From assembly GCA_965221855.1 (NCBI GenBank), contig CBDCSV010000006.1, positions 124,001 to 188,000 of the forward strand: DNA of 64,000 bases. The letters run 5' to 3'. Source of the stretch: JAJDXO01 sp965221855 (GTDB taxonomy: Bacteria > Pseudomonadota > Alphaproteobacteria > Rhodospirillales > UBA2165). The position numbers were made by a program, and so were the translations under genes. The notes beneath the pieces are model-generated. The model was not told the DNA's origin. It worked only from the letters and a program-made list of their open reading frames with translations, and ran no database searches. Shown piece by piece: positions 17,287 to 26,412 of this stretch (position 1 is the stretch's first letter; every line of letters begins with the position of its first letter).

Positions 17287-18362
17287 ATCAATGGAACAGG
17301 AACCGGACCTGGCGCGAGATGACCCGATTGCGGGTCGAAAGGGGGTCCCCTCTGTTGGCTTTGGCTGCTTCCTTGCCGTGGCGGCGACAGGGGAGGCATG
17401 AAGGATGACCCGTCCGATGCGGTCCCGGCCGGCGGCGGTTCGTCCAGGGCGCCTTGCCCCGGCTCCGGCTTCGTGACGGCGATGAACCAGGCCCAGCCCA
17501 TGACCGGGCCGAGGAAGCGCTCCAGGGGCGACTGGATCGGCCACGGCTCCCCATAGACCGGCACGCCCCCCGGGTGGGTGCCGTAGCGGCGCACCTGCCA
17601 GCGCCGGTACAACCGGCCGAGCTTCGGGATCAGGTAGAAGTAGAACTCGCTCTTGCGCAGGCTCAGCCCGGCGAAGCCCGCGAACAGCCGGCGGAGGCCG
17701 GCGGCGGTGTAGCAGCGGGTGACGGGGTTCTCGACCGTCTGGGCGTGGCCGCCGCCCCACTCCGTCGCCTTGCCCAGCCAGTGGCGGTCCCGGAACGCCT
17801 TGCCCATGAGCACGCCGACGCAGAGCCAGAGGTTGATCCAGTAGTGCCAGGAGGACTTGCAGTAGAGCATGATTACGGCCCTTCCCCCGGGCTTGAGAAC
17901 GCGGCGGACTTCGGCGACGGCGGCCTCCGTGTCCGGCGTGTGGTGAAGGACGCCGTTGGAATAGACGATGTCGAAGCTGTCCTCCCCGAAAGGCAGCCGC
18001 TCCGCGTCCGCCTGCACCGCAAGGCAGCCCGCGGCCGACTCGCCCAGGAGGTCGAACTTGGCCCGGGTCGCGCGCGTCCGCGTCGCCGTCAGGTCCACCG
18101 CCGTCACCCGCGCCCCGTGGCGGGCGAACAGGGCCGAATGGCCGCCGGCGCCCGAGCCCACCTCCAGAACCCGCAGACCCTCGAGCGCCCGCAGGGGCAT
18201 CTCCACGACCGCCATGTGGCGGCGGAGGCGGAACATGTCCTCCAGGTCGTCGAGGCTCCGGAGCAGGCCGTCGCGGCCGGACCCGTCCCCGCCGCCGCCC
18301 GCGTGGAGGGAGTCGTGGAGCGCTCCCCAGAACCGCTGAACGTCCTTCTTGGTCGTCGGCAT
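17283..18362 (-). CDS. Class I SAM-dependent methyltransferase
   Basis: 359 residues. SAM-binding motif I is LRVLEVGSGAGGHSALF, followed by VTAVDLT, DAERLPFGEDSFDIVYSNGVLHHTPD and VRRVLKPGGRAVIML, a complete UbiE/BioC-type fold. After about residue 310 the protein ends in a Pro-, Ser- and Gln-rich tail (PPPAGTASDGSSFMPPLSPP and on) that looks like read-through into formerly noncoding DNA before it reaches a stop overlapping the ABC transporter start. The gene is visibly richer in G and C than the genes on both sides, which suggests a separate origin within the cluster. The acceptor is unknown; a sugar hydroxyl is likely from context. Confidence 0.85.
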   Translation of the reverse strand: MPTTKKDVQRFWGALHDSLHAGGGGDGSGRDGLLRSLDDLEDMFRLRRHMAVVEMPLRALEGLRVLEVGSGAGGHSALFARHGARVTAVDLTATRTRATRAKFDLLGESAAGCLAVQADAERLPFGEDSFDIVYSNGVLHHTPDTEAAVAEVRRVLKPGGRAVIMLYCKSSWHYWINLWLCVGVLMGKAFRDRHWLGKATEWGGGHAQTVENPVTRCYTAAGLRRLFAGFAGLSLRKSEFYFYLIPKLGRLYRRWQVRRYGTHPGGVPVYGEPWPIQSPLERFLGPVMGWAWFIAVTKPEPGQGALDEPPPAGTASDGSSFMPPLSPPRQGSSQSQQRGPPFDPQSGHLAPGPVPVPLI

Positions 18363-18419
18363 TAGAGTCTCAGCACCGAGGTTTTGACGGGTTGCGCCGG
18401 CGGGAGTACGGGCAGTCGC

Positions 18420-19313
18420 TCATGCGGGACGAGGACTTCGCCGGCGTGCAAAGAAGTTATTGGTGGGATAGTTGGCCGGGTCGTTTTCCATGTTAGGTGT
18501 GCATCTTGCGGATTTAACGTGGTTCAGGCCCGCGTCGGACAGTGTCCGCATAATGAAATCCCACGATTCCTTGTTGCGCGGTATGTTCGTGGGCTGGAGT
18601 TCGAGCATGACCGCTTCGAGGCGGGGATCGGACAGTGTCTTCAACGCGCCCCTTATGAAGGGATCGGGCGGACCATCGATGTCGGCCTTGAGATATTTGG
18701 GAAACGGCACGTCGAAGCGCTCCAGGAAATCATCCACCGAGTACCCTGTGACGGCGACATCGTAAATGGGCGAAACCTCTTGACCATAGTTGTCTCTTCT
18801 CCCGTCGAAGGTGCCGCCGGCGCCGCCCGCCGTGTCCGCGACCTCCGGGACATGCAGCCACGCGACTTTTGTTTCCGCGCTGATGGCCGCGCAAAATACC
18901 ATGACCTTCTCATGCAGCCCGTTGAGGGTAACGTTTCGGTTCAGCGTCGAGAAATTGTCGGCGAGAGGATCGAATGCCACGACTCTCACCCCGGGCACAT
19001 GGGCCGCGTAAAGACTGAATACACCGATGTTGGAGCCGATATCCCAAAACACGGAACCCGGCTCGAAACTCTCGATCCATCTCAATGTATCGGGCTCCCT
19101 GTGGGGCAATTGGCGGGCGCGGGTATGCGCGGTATGGCTTGCGCACTGAAACAAAAGCGGGCCATTCGGCGTCGGGACTTCCAGCACGGTGTCCAACTCC
19201 GACCTGAATCCGATCGCAATCCGCAGATAGAGGTCCGTCGAGATGCGCCTGAGCAAGTTGGACAAGACCCGGGCAAAGGCCTTCAAGGCCCTATGCTTTA
19301 ACGAAATTTCCAT
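18420..19313 (-). CDS. FkbM family methyltransferase
   Basis: 297 residues. The FkbM pattern is seen in SVFWDIGSNIGVFSLYAA (SAM-binding glycine loop), VVAFDPLADNFSTLNRNVTLNG and YLKADIDGPPDPFIRGA, where the DxDG motif near the C-terminal side is characteristic. FkbM-type enzymes methylate hydroxyl groups, often on sugars or polyketides. The gene stands 134 bases downstream of the sulfotransferase gene and 57 bases before the next methyltransferase. The central insertion rich in glycine (VADTAGGAGGTFDGRRD) is variable in the family. Confidence 0.88.
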   Translation of the reverse strand: MEISLKHRALKAFARVLSNLLRRISTDLYLRIAIGFRSELDTVLEVPTPNGPLLFQCASHTAHTRARQLPHREPDTLRWIESFEPGSVFWDIGSNIGVFSLYAAHVPGVRVVAFDPLADNFSTLNRNVTLNGLHEKVMVFCAAISAETKVAWLHVPEVADTAGGAGGTFDGRRDNYGQEVSPIYDVAVTGYSVDDFLERFDVPFPKYLKADIDGPPDPFIRGALKTLSDPRLEAVMLELQPTNIPRNKESWDFIMRTLSDAGLNHVKSARCTPNMENDPANYPTNNFFARRRSPRPA

Positions 19314-19448
19314 GAGACGTTTGTCCTGCTCGTGACGTGGCCTCCGGTTTTCCTCCGGTCATGGGGACCCGTACTCCACCTTCGCGACGTTCTGCGATGG
19401 GTTCGGCATGGGAGTTTCGACCCCGGTCAACAGGCCGGCGACTCCGAT

Positions 19449-20520
19449 CTATAGGCGATCGGCGCTGGTTCTGGTGATTTTGTACCCCAAATGGGCGAGA
19501 GCGCCATTTACGATCTTCTTGAGGCCTTGCCGGGACTTCATGCCGGCCAATGCGACGGCGGCCCGGGCGCCCGAGCCTGCCGTGCCTGGGCGAGCCTCGT
19601 ACAAACCTCTCAAATTTATGGAACTGGTGATCAGCGAACGCTCGTAATCCGCCATCTTCGAGGCCCATTTGTCATGGGGCAGGGCGCCTATTTCGCTGCC
19701 GTAGTTCTGATTGTGATAATGTTGGGTCTTGCCGTCCAATATGTTCAGAGAGGTGTTGGGTTTGAAGGGCTCGCCCAATGGATTTTTCAGTTCCGTTTCT
19801 TCAATTTCCATATCCAGGAAATCCGAAAATTTCTTCAAGGTCGTTTTGGTGTCGTCAATCAAATCCTCGAAACGAACGAACATGAATCGGGGGTGCTTGA
19901 AGTCAGACACGAAATTCAGACTATCCTGAGTTTGGCGGATAAAGTCGCCAAGGTATGTTCCGACCGCCAGTTTGTCCGACATGCGTCTGTCGTAGGGATC
20001 GCGAATAATTTCAATCCAATAGGCATTGTCCGAGCGCAGGAATACCGGAGCATAACGGTGATAGGTGGTCCAACGAACGCCGGCGGCGGCTTTGTTCAGA
20101 TGGGTCGCGATTCCCCTGAGGATCGATGAAATGTCCGCCGGATCATCGGCATCCGCGATCACTCGAATGATCCTCATGTAGTCGTCGAACGCAATACCTT
20201 GGATTTGGTCCAATGCGTTTCCGCCAATGTTTTTTTCGGAAGTAATTTCCGGGGTAAAAATCCTGCCTGCCAATGACATGGCCATAAATCCCCGCCACTC
20301 GGCAATCGACTGCTCCGACAGCGAGAATTCCTCGGACGTAAAATCCTCGAACATCACCGACTCTTTGCCGCCGATCCCTTTGGCTTGCGCAATGAAGGAT
20401 AAGATGTCGAACAAATGTACAAAACACGTGATGTCCCGCTGCGAATCGAACATCCGCTCGAGAAGCGTCGTGCCACTTCTGGGGGTAACCGTTGACGACA
20501 AACGATTTTGGTGAGCTCAT
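19449..20520 (-). pseudogene. Sulfotransferase family gene with a frameshift near the 5' end
   Basis: The natural start is ATG 20520 behind GGAAA, giving MSSPKSFVVNGYP, the expected opening of a PAPS-dependent sulfotransferase. A run of five G on the plus strand (20481-20485) then shifts the frame. Removing one base restores GYPRSGTTLLERMF, the 5'-phosphosulfate loop, continuous with the remaining 340 residues (IEIIRDPYDRRMSDK is the 3'-phosphate motif). As written, the downstream frame opens only at TTG 20501 and lacks the first strand. The protein would transfer sulfate from PAPS to the glycan. Whether this is real inactivation, phase variation in the G tract, or a base-calling error cannot be told from one sequence. 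Confidence 0.75.
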
Positions 20521-20906
20521 GATTTCCGGTGTGCAATGTCGATCGGCGGTCGTGATGGACCGCCCGGGAAGGGAACGCCAAGGTCTTTTGGGGACATCCC
20601 GCGGACTTCGGCTGGAACTGGATCGATCCAGTCGGATTGCTCTTCCGCAGGGGCCGCGCATCGCCGCAATTTAGTCCGATACGAAGCGATTGCAACCACG
20701 TTGTCAGTGCGGGTGTCGAGGCTCACGAATCGGCCGCAGCCGCATGATAGAGATCGCGGGAGATCGCCTTGAGCAATCACTCGAAGGAGCGAACCTCTCC
20801 CAAATATGCTTGGTGTCTGAACGAGTATGCCATGGTTGATGTTTCAGGATGATGATGAAAAGGCGACGGGTTCGGTGGCACTAGACGCCGCCAGGATAGC
20901 GGCATG
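20521..20906. other. 386-base gap without a recognisable gene
   Basis: Between the sulfotransferase gene and the B12-type radical SAM gene I see no conserved reading frame, no strong hairpin with a T run and no clear promoter. The only small frame with a plausible start on the minus strand is 18 codons long and resembles nothing I know. It is the longest untranslated stretch inside the glycan cluster, so an internal promoter or lost gene is possible. Confidence 0.5.
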
Positions 20907-22592
20907 CTACTGCGCTGCGTGCACAACCAGTGCCTCAAGCTGCTCGTCGTCAAGACGTTTGGGGCTGACGCGAAACGCATCCTTGGGGTTCGTGCGGCAT
21001 CCGGTGCCGCCCGTGACCAAGATTTTGCGCTCGACATCCTGGTTTTCACCGAGGAACTCACGACGGTAGACCTCGGAAAACGCTTCGCGGACCCGCAACC
21101 CTTCCTCGTCCGCGATCTCGGCCCGTGATATGGCCTGCCAATCGGTCTTCGGGAAGTAGCAGTACAGCGGAAAAGTCGCGACGAGGCCGTCAATATCGTC
21201 GGCCCTCAAATAAGGTGGCGGCATGTCGAGAATAGAGCGGGCCGTCGTGTGGCGGGTAATGACGTTCGGATCCATCCAGCCGTTCTTGACCGCCACTTCG
21301 CGGAGCACGGTGCCATGATAGGGTGTGAATATGCTGACGGTGAGGGCGTCGTAGCCCGTGATCGATCGAACGAGTTCGATGGTGTCGAACACCAGTTCCC
21401 GCGTCTCGCCGGGCATGCCGATAATGACATTGAGGCTGAAGGCAATGCCACTGTCGGCAATGGCTTCGAAATTCCCGATTAGTTCGGCATTTGTGATCTT
21501 CCGACGCAAGACCGTTTGCCGGTATTGCTCGTTTCCGCATTCGATGCCGAAGGAGATGCGATAGCACCCCACTTCCTTGAGTCGCGCCAGGATTTCGGCA
21601 TCGCAGGTTTCCGATCGGGTGTTGAACCAGAACGGCAGCCGGAACTCCTCGTACATGTCGCAGAAAGCCGCGATCTCGTCGCGCGGACGGCCGAGGAAGA
21701 CGTCATCGACGAAGTAGAAGAAAGACGGATCGTGTTGGTCGACGTACTCGCGCAACTCGTTGCGCAGCACCGAGAGACTCTTGCGGCGCAGGAAGCTCCC
21801 CAGGCCTTCGGACTTGGAGAAAGCCCGCTGCGCCGGCGAGTTGCAGAAGGTGCACGAATAGGGGCAGCCGCGGAATGTTTCAACCGGGATCATTTTGAAT
21901 ACCCGCCCACCCATTGGCCGATAGAAACGGGATTCCTCGAACAAGCCGAAGTCCGGGGAATACCTGTTGATGTCGACCAGTGGATCTTTGGCGTTCTTGT
22001 GCACGGTGCCGTCTCGGTCGCGATACCATGTGCCGAGGATATCTGTTCGCGGCTTACCCAGTCGTACTGCTTCCGCAGTCTCCACGACCGAGCGCTCGCC
22101 CTCGCCAAGGCCGATCATGCGCACCTCGGGGAACTCCAAACACCGGTCCGGGGCGTAAGTCGGAAAGACCCCGCCAACGAGATGGGGAATGTCGAGATCG
22201 GAGACTGCGCGCAACAGGTTCAGGGTCTGGTTGAAGGCATCCTCTACGACCGAGAAGATCATCAGGTCCGGACGGTACTCTTCGACCTTAGCCCGGAAGT
22301 CCCCATACATGTCGTCCTTCACGGAGATCCCGAGATCCTCGGTGATGTCGAACTGGCGGACGTTCAGCATCTCCACCCGGTTCAACGAACTCGACGGTTC
22401 ATCCGACAGGTAGTGCGTGGTTTCAAAAAGGTCGACCTTATACCCTTGTGCCTTGAGAATGCGGGTGAACAGCCCGATGGCGATCGACGGAATCAACATA
22501 AGCGGCAGGTTCGGATAGACGATCAGGACGCGAAAATCCTCCCTTGGCTTTTGGCAGTCTGTGTTAGCCTCAAGTTCAGGTCCGCATCCCAT
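20907..22592 (-). CDS. B12-binding-domain radical SAM protein
   Basis: 561 residues from ATG 22592 with AGAGGAG upstream. The first about 190 residues form a cobalamin-binding-like Rossmann domain (VLIVYPNLPLMLIPSIAIGL, PDLMIFSVVEDAF, HLVGGVFPTYAPD), although I do not see the DxHxxG base that ligates cobalt. The radical SAM core carries C243-x3-C247-x2-C250 (GCPYSCTFC), and FSLNVIIGMPGETRE is the usual later strand motif. Related proteins include methyltransferases and ring-forming enzymes acting on unactivated carbons, and many are orphan. In a glycan cluster it may make a branched or C-methylated sugar. A tail of about 50 residues after the core has no recognised domain. Confidence 0.87.
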   Translation of the reverse strand: MGCGPELEANTDCQKPREDFRVLIVYPNLPLMLIPSIAIGLFTRILKAQGYKVDLFETTHYLSDEPSSSLNRVEMLNVRQFDITEDLGISVKDDMYGDFRAKVEEYRPDLMIFSVVEDAFNQTLNLLRAVSDLDIPHLVGGVFPTYAPDRCLEFPEVRMIGLGEGERSVVETAEAVRLGKPRTDILGTWYRDRDGTVHKNAKDPLVDINRYSPDFGLFEESRFYRPMGGRVFKMIPVETFRGCPYSCTFCNSPAQRAFSKSEGLGSFLRRKSLSVLRNELREYVDQHDPSFFYFVDDVFLGRPRDEIAAFCDMYEEFRLPFWFNTRSETCDAEILARLKEVGCYRISFGIECGNEQYRQTVLRRKITNAELIGNFEAIADSGIAFSLNVIIGMPGETRELVFDTIELVRSITGYDALTVSIFTPYHGTVLREVAVKNGWMDPNVITRHTTARSILDMPPPYLRADDIDGLVATFPLYCYFPKTDWQAISRAEIADEEGLRVREAFSEVYRREFLGENQDVERKILVTGGTGCRTNPKDAFRVSPKRLDDEQLEALVVHAAQ

Positions 22593-22645
22593 TTAAATCT
22601 CCTCTCACGGCTTGGTATTCCTTGAGTGTTGCGCGTCGAACGGTG

Positions 22646-24445
22646 TTATCGGGATTTTCGGTTCGCAAAGTCACCTCGGTTGGCGGCAGGCCGCCCACCA
22701 CTGCTATCGGCTAGGTCCCCGATCGCCGCCTCCGAGGGTCGTAGGCCCAGCGTTTTCCGGATCGTATCCGCATGATAACAACCTGAAATGTCGACGACTT
22801 CTGCATACGACTCGACCGGATAGCTCCACGCATTATTTTCAATTCGGCGGATACGCTCGGCGACCTCTTCGGCGTTGGCTACGATCAACTCGGGAAATAG
22901 CCGATAATAGCTGGATTTTTGGAGTTCGGGCACGTCGAAGGCGAATGATACAACGCCGAACTGGATCGCTTCGACAATAACTGACGACGGATCGGAGACA
23001 GCGTACGCCACTTCTCCGAATAGATCGTAAACGCTGGTTCGGCTGAAAACCACGTTATTGAGGTCGCGTGTGCATGCTTCGACGAAATCCGATCCCGCGT
23101 CTCTGACAGCAAAGCTGTTTTTGACCTGGAGCCGGATTCGGCGATCCGGGAATTCCAATGCCAAGCCGCGTACCAGCTGAACCATTTTTGGCTCTCCTAC
23201 ATACACGGCGCAGAAGACGGCGATGTCCTCGCTGCGCCGCACGAACCGGCGAGCGAACTGTTCGCGCGTGGCACGGAACGCACCCACGGGAATAACCTCC
23301 ATTTCGGGATCCCAAGTGTCGAAATAGTAACGTTCGTAAAGATCTTTCCCATACACAAAGTAATAATCGAAACTCAAGTAGCGGAACTGAGAAAACAGGA
23401 TACAGTAGCTCGGGTACCCGACGTTGATACCCAACGATTTCCCTCCGATTAACTGCAACTCTTGCCGCCGCAATATATGCTCGACATTGTACGGATCGCG
23501 CGACCAATAGTAGCTGGGCCGGAACCGGTTGAAGAATGCCCGCAGCATCGCCCGGCGGTAGGGAAGAAAGGTGACACGGTAGAACAAGGCCGACGGCGCG
23601 TTCAGGCCAAAGCGCAGGAGGCGGACGTTATCCCGAACAATGAAGGCGAGCGCATCCAAAACTCCCCGGAAAGAAAAGGCACCGTCGCCGGCGCGGCAGG
23701 AGCGGGCACCGGCGAGCGCCGGAATGGTGCCCACGTCCCGCCAGGTTTGCCGAACCACAAGCAACAGGGGACCGCCGTCCCTCACCTCTTCATATAAGCG
23801 GATATCCGATTCGTCGTCGATATAGTCGGCGGCGAGGAAGCAGGCCTCTTTCGGCACGCCTCCGGGGCGAAATCGCGACAGCACCCAGCCCAGGGAAATC
23901 AACAGCGCACCTAACCACACCGGTGCGTTGAGCAGTGCATTGGGGAGTGCCATCGGTGAAACGGCCGATCCCGGATCACGCGCCAGGAAATGCCTGAGCA
24001 TCGATACGGTATCTACGGGCAGGCCGATGATCCTGACCGGTTGTTCGGCCTGCCGGGCCAGCAGCTCTTGAAGCACCAGCAACGGCACATGGCGCGTTGC
24101 GGCGTAGTTGCAGGTGACATGCTTGTAAGCCATCGCATAGTTTCCGAGACGTGCCTCGGTGTCGGAAAACCGGAAATACGCGTTCTGCCACTCCTCGGTT
24201 TCGCCGAAGACGTTGTAAAGCAGGTTGCGCGTGGGATAGTCGCGCACTTGGTCAAGGTCGGAGCAGTGGTCGATGGCCCACGAGAGCTTGCCGCTGGTGA
24301 TCAGCGGCAGAACCACAAGCTGCAGCAACCGGGCCGTGCACGGCATCAGTGGATCGATGGCCAACACTGCGGCCGGTCGGCCCAGGAGAACCGAGATCAG
24401 TAGCGGCAGAAGCGTTAATTCGCTGACGTTGTAAACGCGAAGCAA
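22646..24445 (-). CDS. Putative GT-B-like surface carbohydrate biosynthesis protein
   Basis: About 599 residues. The start is uncertain: the frame is open across the end of the upstream gene, but the first family-like residues are VTILLRVYNVSELTLLPLL, where the V is GTC. I chose TTG 24445, preceded at some distance by GGAG. Features include the N-terminal hydrophobic VLAIDPLM region, a long central part rich in Arg and Tyr, and a C-terminal segment AYAVSDPSSVIVEAIQFGVVSFAFDVPEL followed by ANAEEVAERIRRI, the pattern by which GT-B enzymes bind a nucleotide sugar. It resembles in outline the product at 13856-15472. I cannot name its substrate, and a non-transferase role is possible. Confidence 0.55.
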   Translation of the reverse strand: MLRVYNVSELTLLPLLISVLLGRPAAVLAIDPLMPCTARLLQLVVLPLITSGKLSWAIDHCSDLDQVRDYPTRNLLYNVFGETEEWQNAYFRFSDTEARLGNYAMAYKHVTCNYAATRHVPLLVLQELLARQAEQPVRIIGLPVDTVSMLRHFLARDPGSAVSPMALPNALLNAPVWLGALLISLGWVLSRFRPGGVPKEACFLAADYIDDESDIRLYEEVRDGGPLLLVVRQTWRDVGTIPALAGARSCRAGDGAFSFRGVLDALAFIVRDNVRLLRFGLNAPSALFYRVTFLPYRRAMLRAFFNRFRPSYYWSRDPYNVEHILRRQELQLIGGKSLGINVGYPSYCILFSQFRYLSFDYYFVYGKDLYERYYFDTWDPEMEVIPVGAFRATREQFARRFVRRSEDIAVFCAVYVGEPKMVQLVRGLALEFPDRRIRLQVKNSFAVRDAGSDFVEACTRDLNNVVFSRTSVYDLFGEVAYAVSDPSSVIVEAIQFGVVSFAFDVPELQKSSYYRLFPELIVANAEEVAERIRRIENNAWSYPVESYAEVVDISGCYHADTIRKTLGLRPSEAAIGDLADSSGGRPAANRGDFANRKSR

Positions 24446-24483
24446 AATGGTGACCGAGTCTCCGAGGGATCCTGAATCGCTGC

Positions 24484-26412
24484 TCAGGAAATGTCGAACA
24501 GGACCTTGAGGACGTCGCCGCCACGGCTGATCTGCCATCCTCGGGCGAACTTCTCCAGAGGCAAGCTGCACTGGAAGTACGGCGCGAGGTCGAGACTCGG
24601 CAAGAGCCGAACCGCCTCATCGAAGTCCTCGGCCGCGCTGCCCACCGAACCGATGATAGTCTTGTCGTAGGCGGCGATCGTTTCGAACGAAAACGGCCGC
24701 GCACCGTAAGGCAGGCCGAGCAACAGCAGGGCCGCGTTCGCGGGGCTCCCATGCAGGGCCGTTTCCAGTACTTCGGGGTCTCCGGTGACTTCGATGACAA
24801 TGTTGAAGCCATCGAGCAGACCGAGATCCTCGGCGGCGGAGATGCCGGTTCCGTCGAACAGCGCACGGCGTTTCGGGTTGCGGTCGAAGGCAGTGACTTG
24901 GTGGCCGCGGGAAGCCAGAACCTTTGCGCAAAGATGGCCGAGCGGGCCGGCACCGATCACAGCGCACCGGCGGGGCACCCTCCGGTTGGCGAGGGACGCC
25001 TCCAGCCGACGCAACCCCTTGAGCACGACCGCCGTCGGTTCGGCGAGCGCGGCGAGGCGCATATCGAACTCGGGTGGCAGCTTATGGACAAATTGGGCGG
25101 GCGTCGCGATGTAGTTGGCGTAGGCGCCGTCGGCCGACATGACGCCGATTTCCCGGCGGTCCGCGCAGGCGATATGATTTCCCGCGGTGCAATATCCGCA
25201 AGCGCCGCAACTCTGAATGGGTTCGACGACGACGGGACTTCCCTCCGGTATGCCATTGACGTTCTGACCGCAGGCGGCCACCCATCCGCTGAATTCATGG
25301 CCGGGAATGATCGGATAGCTCGACATGCCGTTCTCGAAATAGCCCAACCGCCCTTCGAGAACATCGATATCCGTCGCGCAAACGGCGACGTGCGCCACCC
25401 GGATCAGCACTTCCCCCGGTTTGATCTCGGGAACCGGCACTTCCTCGAGCACCGCCGTTCCGCGTTCTTTGACGATCACGGCCCGGCTCATTTTGTCGAA
25501 CAGGATGCTTTCCTGCTCTTCGCGCGATTCCATGGCGTGTGACTGAGTAAGCCCCCGTATGGTTCCCCACAATTTGCGCCGCCGGAAATACAAGACTTCG
25601 CGGGCGCTCTGAGCGCGGGTCAGGCGTTCCAGCACGGGGCTTGACGGCATGAAGAACAGCCGGCGCCAGTCGCCCAAGGCGTGGAATATTTCCCGCCACA
25701 CCTCTTTGAGGACATCGGACGGAAACTTGGCACCCATCTGACGGGCGGCCACGGCTTCCCGGTAGTAGCGATTTTCCACCTGTTGCCAACTTTCCTCGTG
25801 GATATGACGGATTGGCGCATCCGGCACATAAACGACCCTGAGATCCTGGCGCAGCCAGTTGCGCGCCCATTCGACGTCCTCGAGCCCCGGCAACGATTCA
25901 TCGAAGGGGTGCCGAAGCCAGAGATCCCGGCGGATGGCCGAGTTGGCGTTGTTCGCCCGGATGTCCCGAAGCGTATCGGTTCTGGAGTCCGCGCCGTACA
26001 AGCGTTCGAAATCCTCCGCCTCGCTGAACTTGGAAGACGGCACGCCGATTTGCCGGCCATAGCTCATCGCCGTAGTCGGGTCGTCTCTGAGCGGCTTCAC
26101 CAGATTGGCCAGCCAATCGTCGCCGGCCGGAACCGTATGCGCGGATACGGCGACGGCGAACTTTCCGGCGGCCGCCCCGATGCCGGTATTGAGGGAGTAG
26201 CCGAAGGTAAAGTCGTGCTTTTCTATTCGAATGAGCTTGGCGCCCCGGTCGACGGCGATTTCCCGCGTCCGATCGAAAGAGCCGGAATCCACGACAATGA
26301 CTTCGAAATCCCGATAGCGTTGCAGATCCAGGGCGTCGAAGAGCGCCGGCAAATCCCGCTGCTCGTTGTAGGTGCGGATAATGACCGACGTTTCGACGGG
26401 CCGGGAACTCAT
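24484..26412 (-). CDS. Fusion of a family 2 glycosyltransferase and a zinc-dependent alcohol dehydrogenase
   Basis: One uninterrupted 642-codon frame holds two complete enzymes. Residues 1-300 are a GT2: TSVIIRTYNEQRD, FEVIVVDSGSFDRT, and GLEDVEWARNW with the catalytic base region. Residues 308-642 are a medium-chain dehydrogenase: catalytic zinc ligands C345 and GHE at 371-372, the structural zinc set C402, C405, C408 and C416, and the NAD-binding VIGAGPLGHLCAKVL. An internal ATG (25491) exists at the domain junction but no Shine-Dalgarno precedes it and no stop separates the halves. The dehydrogenase resembles sorbitol/threonine dehydrogenases. Start overlaps the stop of the hydroxyacid dehydrogenase gene (ATGA). 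A lost stop codon between two adjacent genes is the alternative. Confidence 0.85.
   Translation of the reverse strand: MSSRPVETSVIIRTYNEQRDLPALFDALDLQRYRDFEVIVVDSGSFDRTREIAVDRGAKLIRIEKHDFTFGYSLNTGIGAAAGKFAVAVSAHTVPAGDDWLANLVKPLRDDPTTAMSYGRQIGVPSSKFSEAEDFERLYGADSRTDTLRDIRANNANSAIRRDLWLRHPFDESLPGLEDVEWARNWLRQDLRVVYVPDAPIRHIHEESWQQVENRYYREAVAARQMGAKFPSDVLKEVWREIFHALGDWRRLFFMPSSPVLERLTRAQSAREVLYFRRRKLWGTIRGLTQSHAMESREEQESILFDKMSRAVIVKERGTAVLEEVPVPEIKPGEVLIRVAHVAVCATDIDVLEGRLGYFENGMSSYPIIPGHEFSGWVAACGQNVNGIPEGSPVVVEPIQSCGACGYCTAGNHIACADRREIGVMSADGAYANYIATPAQFVHKLPPEFDMRLAALAEPTAVVLKGLRRLEASLANRRVPRRCAVIGAGPLGHLCAKVLASRGHQVTAFDRNPKRRALFDGTGISAAEDLGLLDGFNIVIEVTGDPEVLETALHGSPANAALLLLGLPYGARPFSFETIAAYDKTIIGSVGSAAEDFDEAVRLLPSLDLAPYFQCSLPLEKFARGWQISRGGDVLKVLFDIS

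Noticed and set aside
19314..19448. Minus-strand text CCATGCCGAAC ... GGGTCCCCATG resembling parts of 5S rRNA
   Set aside because: The two matches are about the right way round, but the spacing is short and the conserved outer helices are missing; no rRNA operon is near. Chance similarity is more likely.
25489..26412. Reading the fusion gene as two separate genes
   Set aside because: No stop codon lies between the domains and the internal ATG at 25491 lacks a ribosome site, so one polypeptide is the better reading unless a sequence error is shown.
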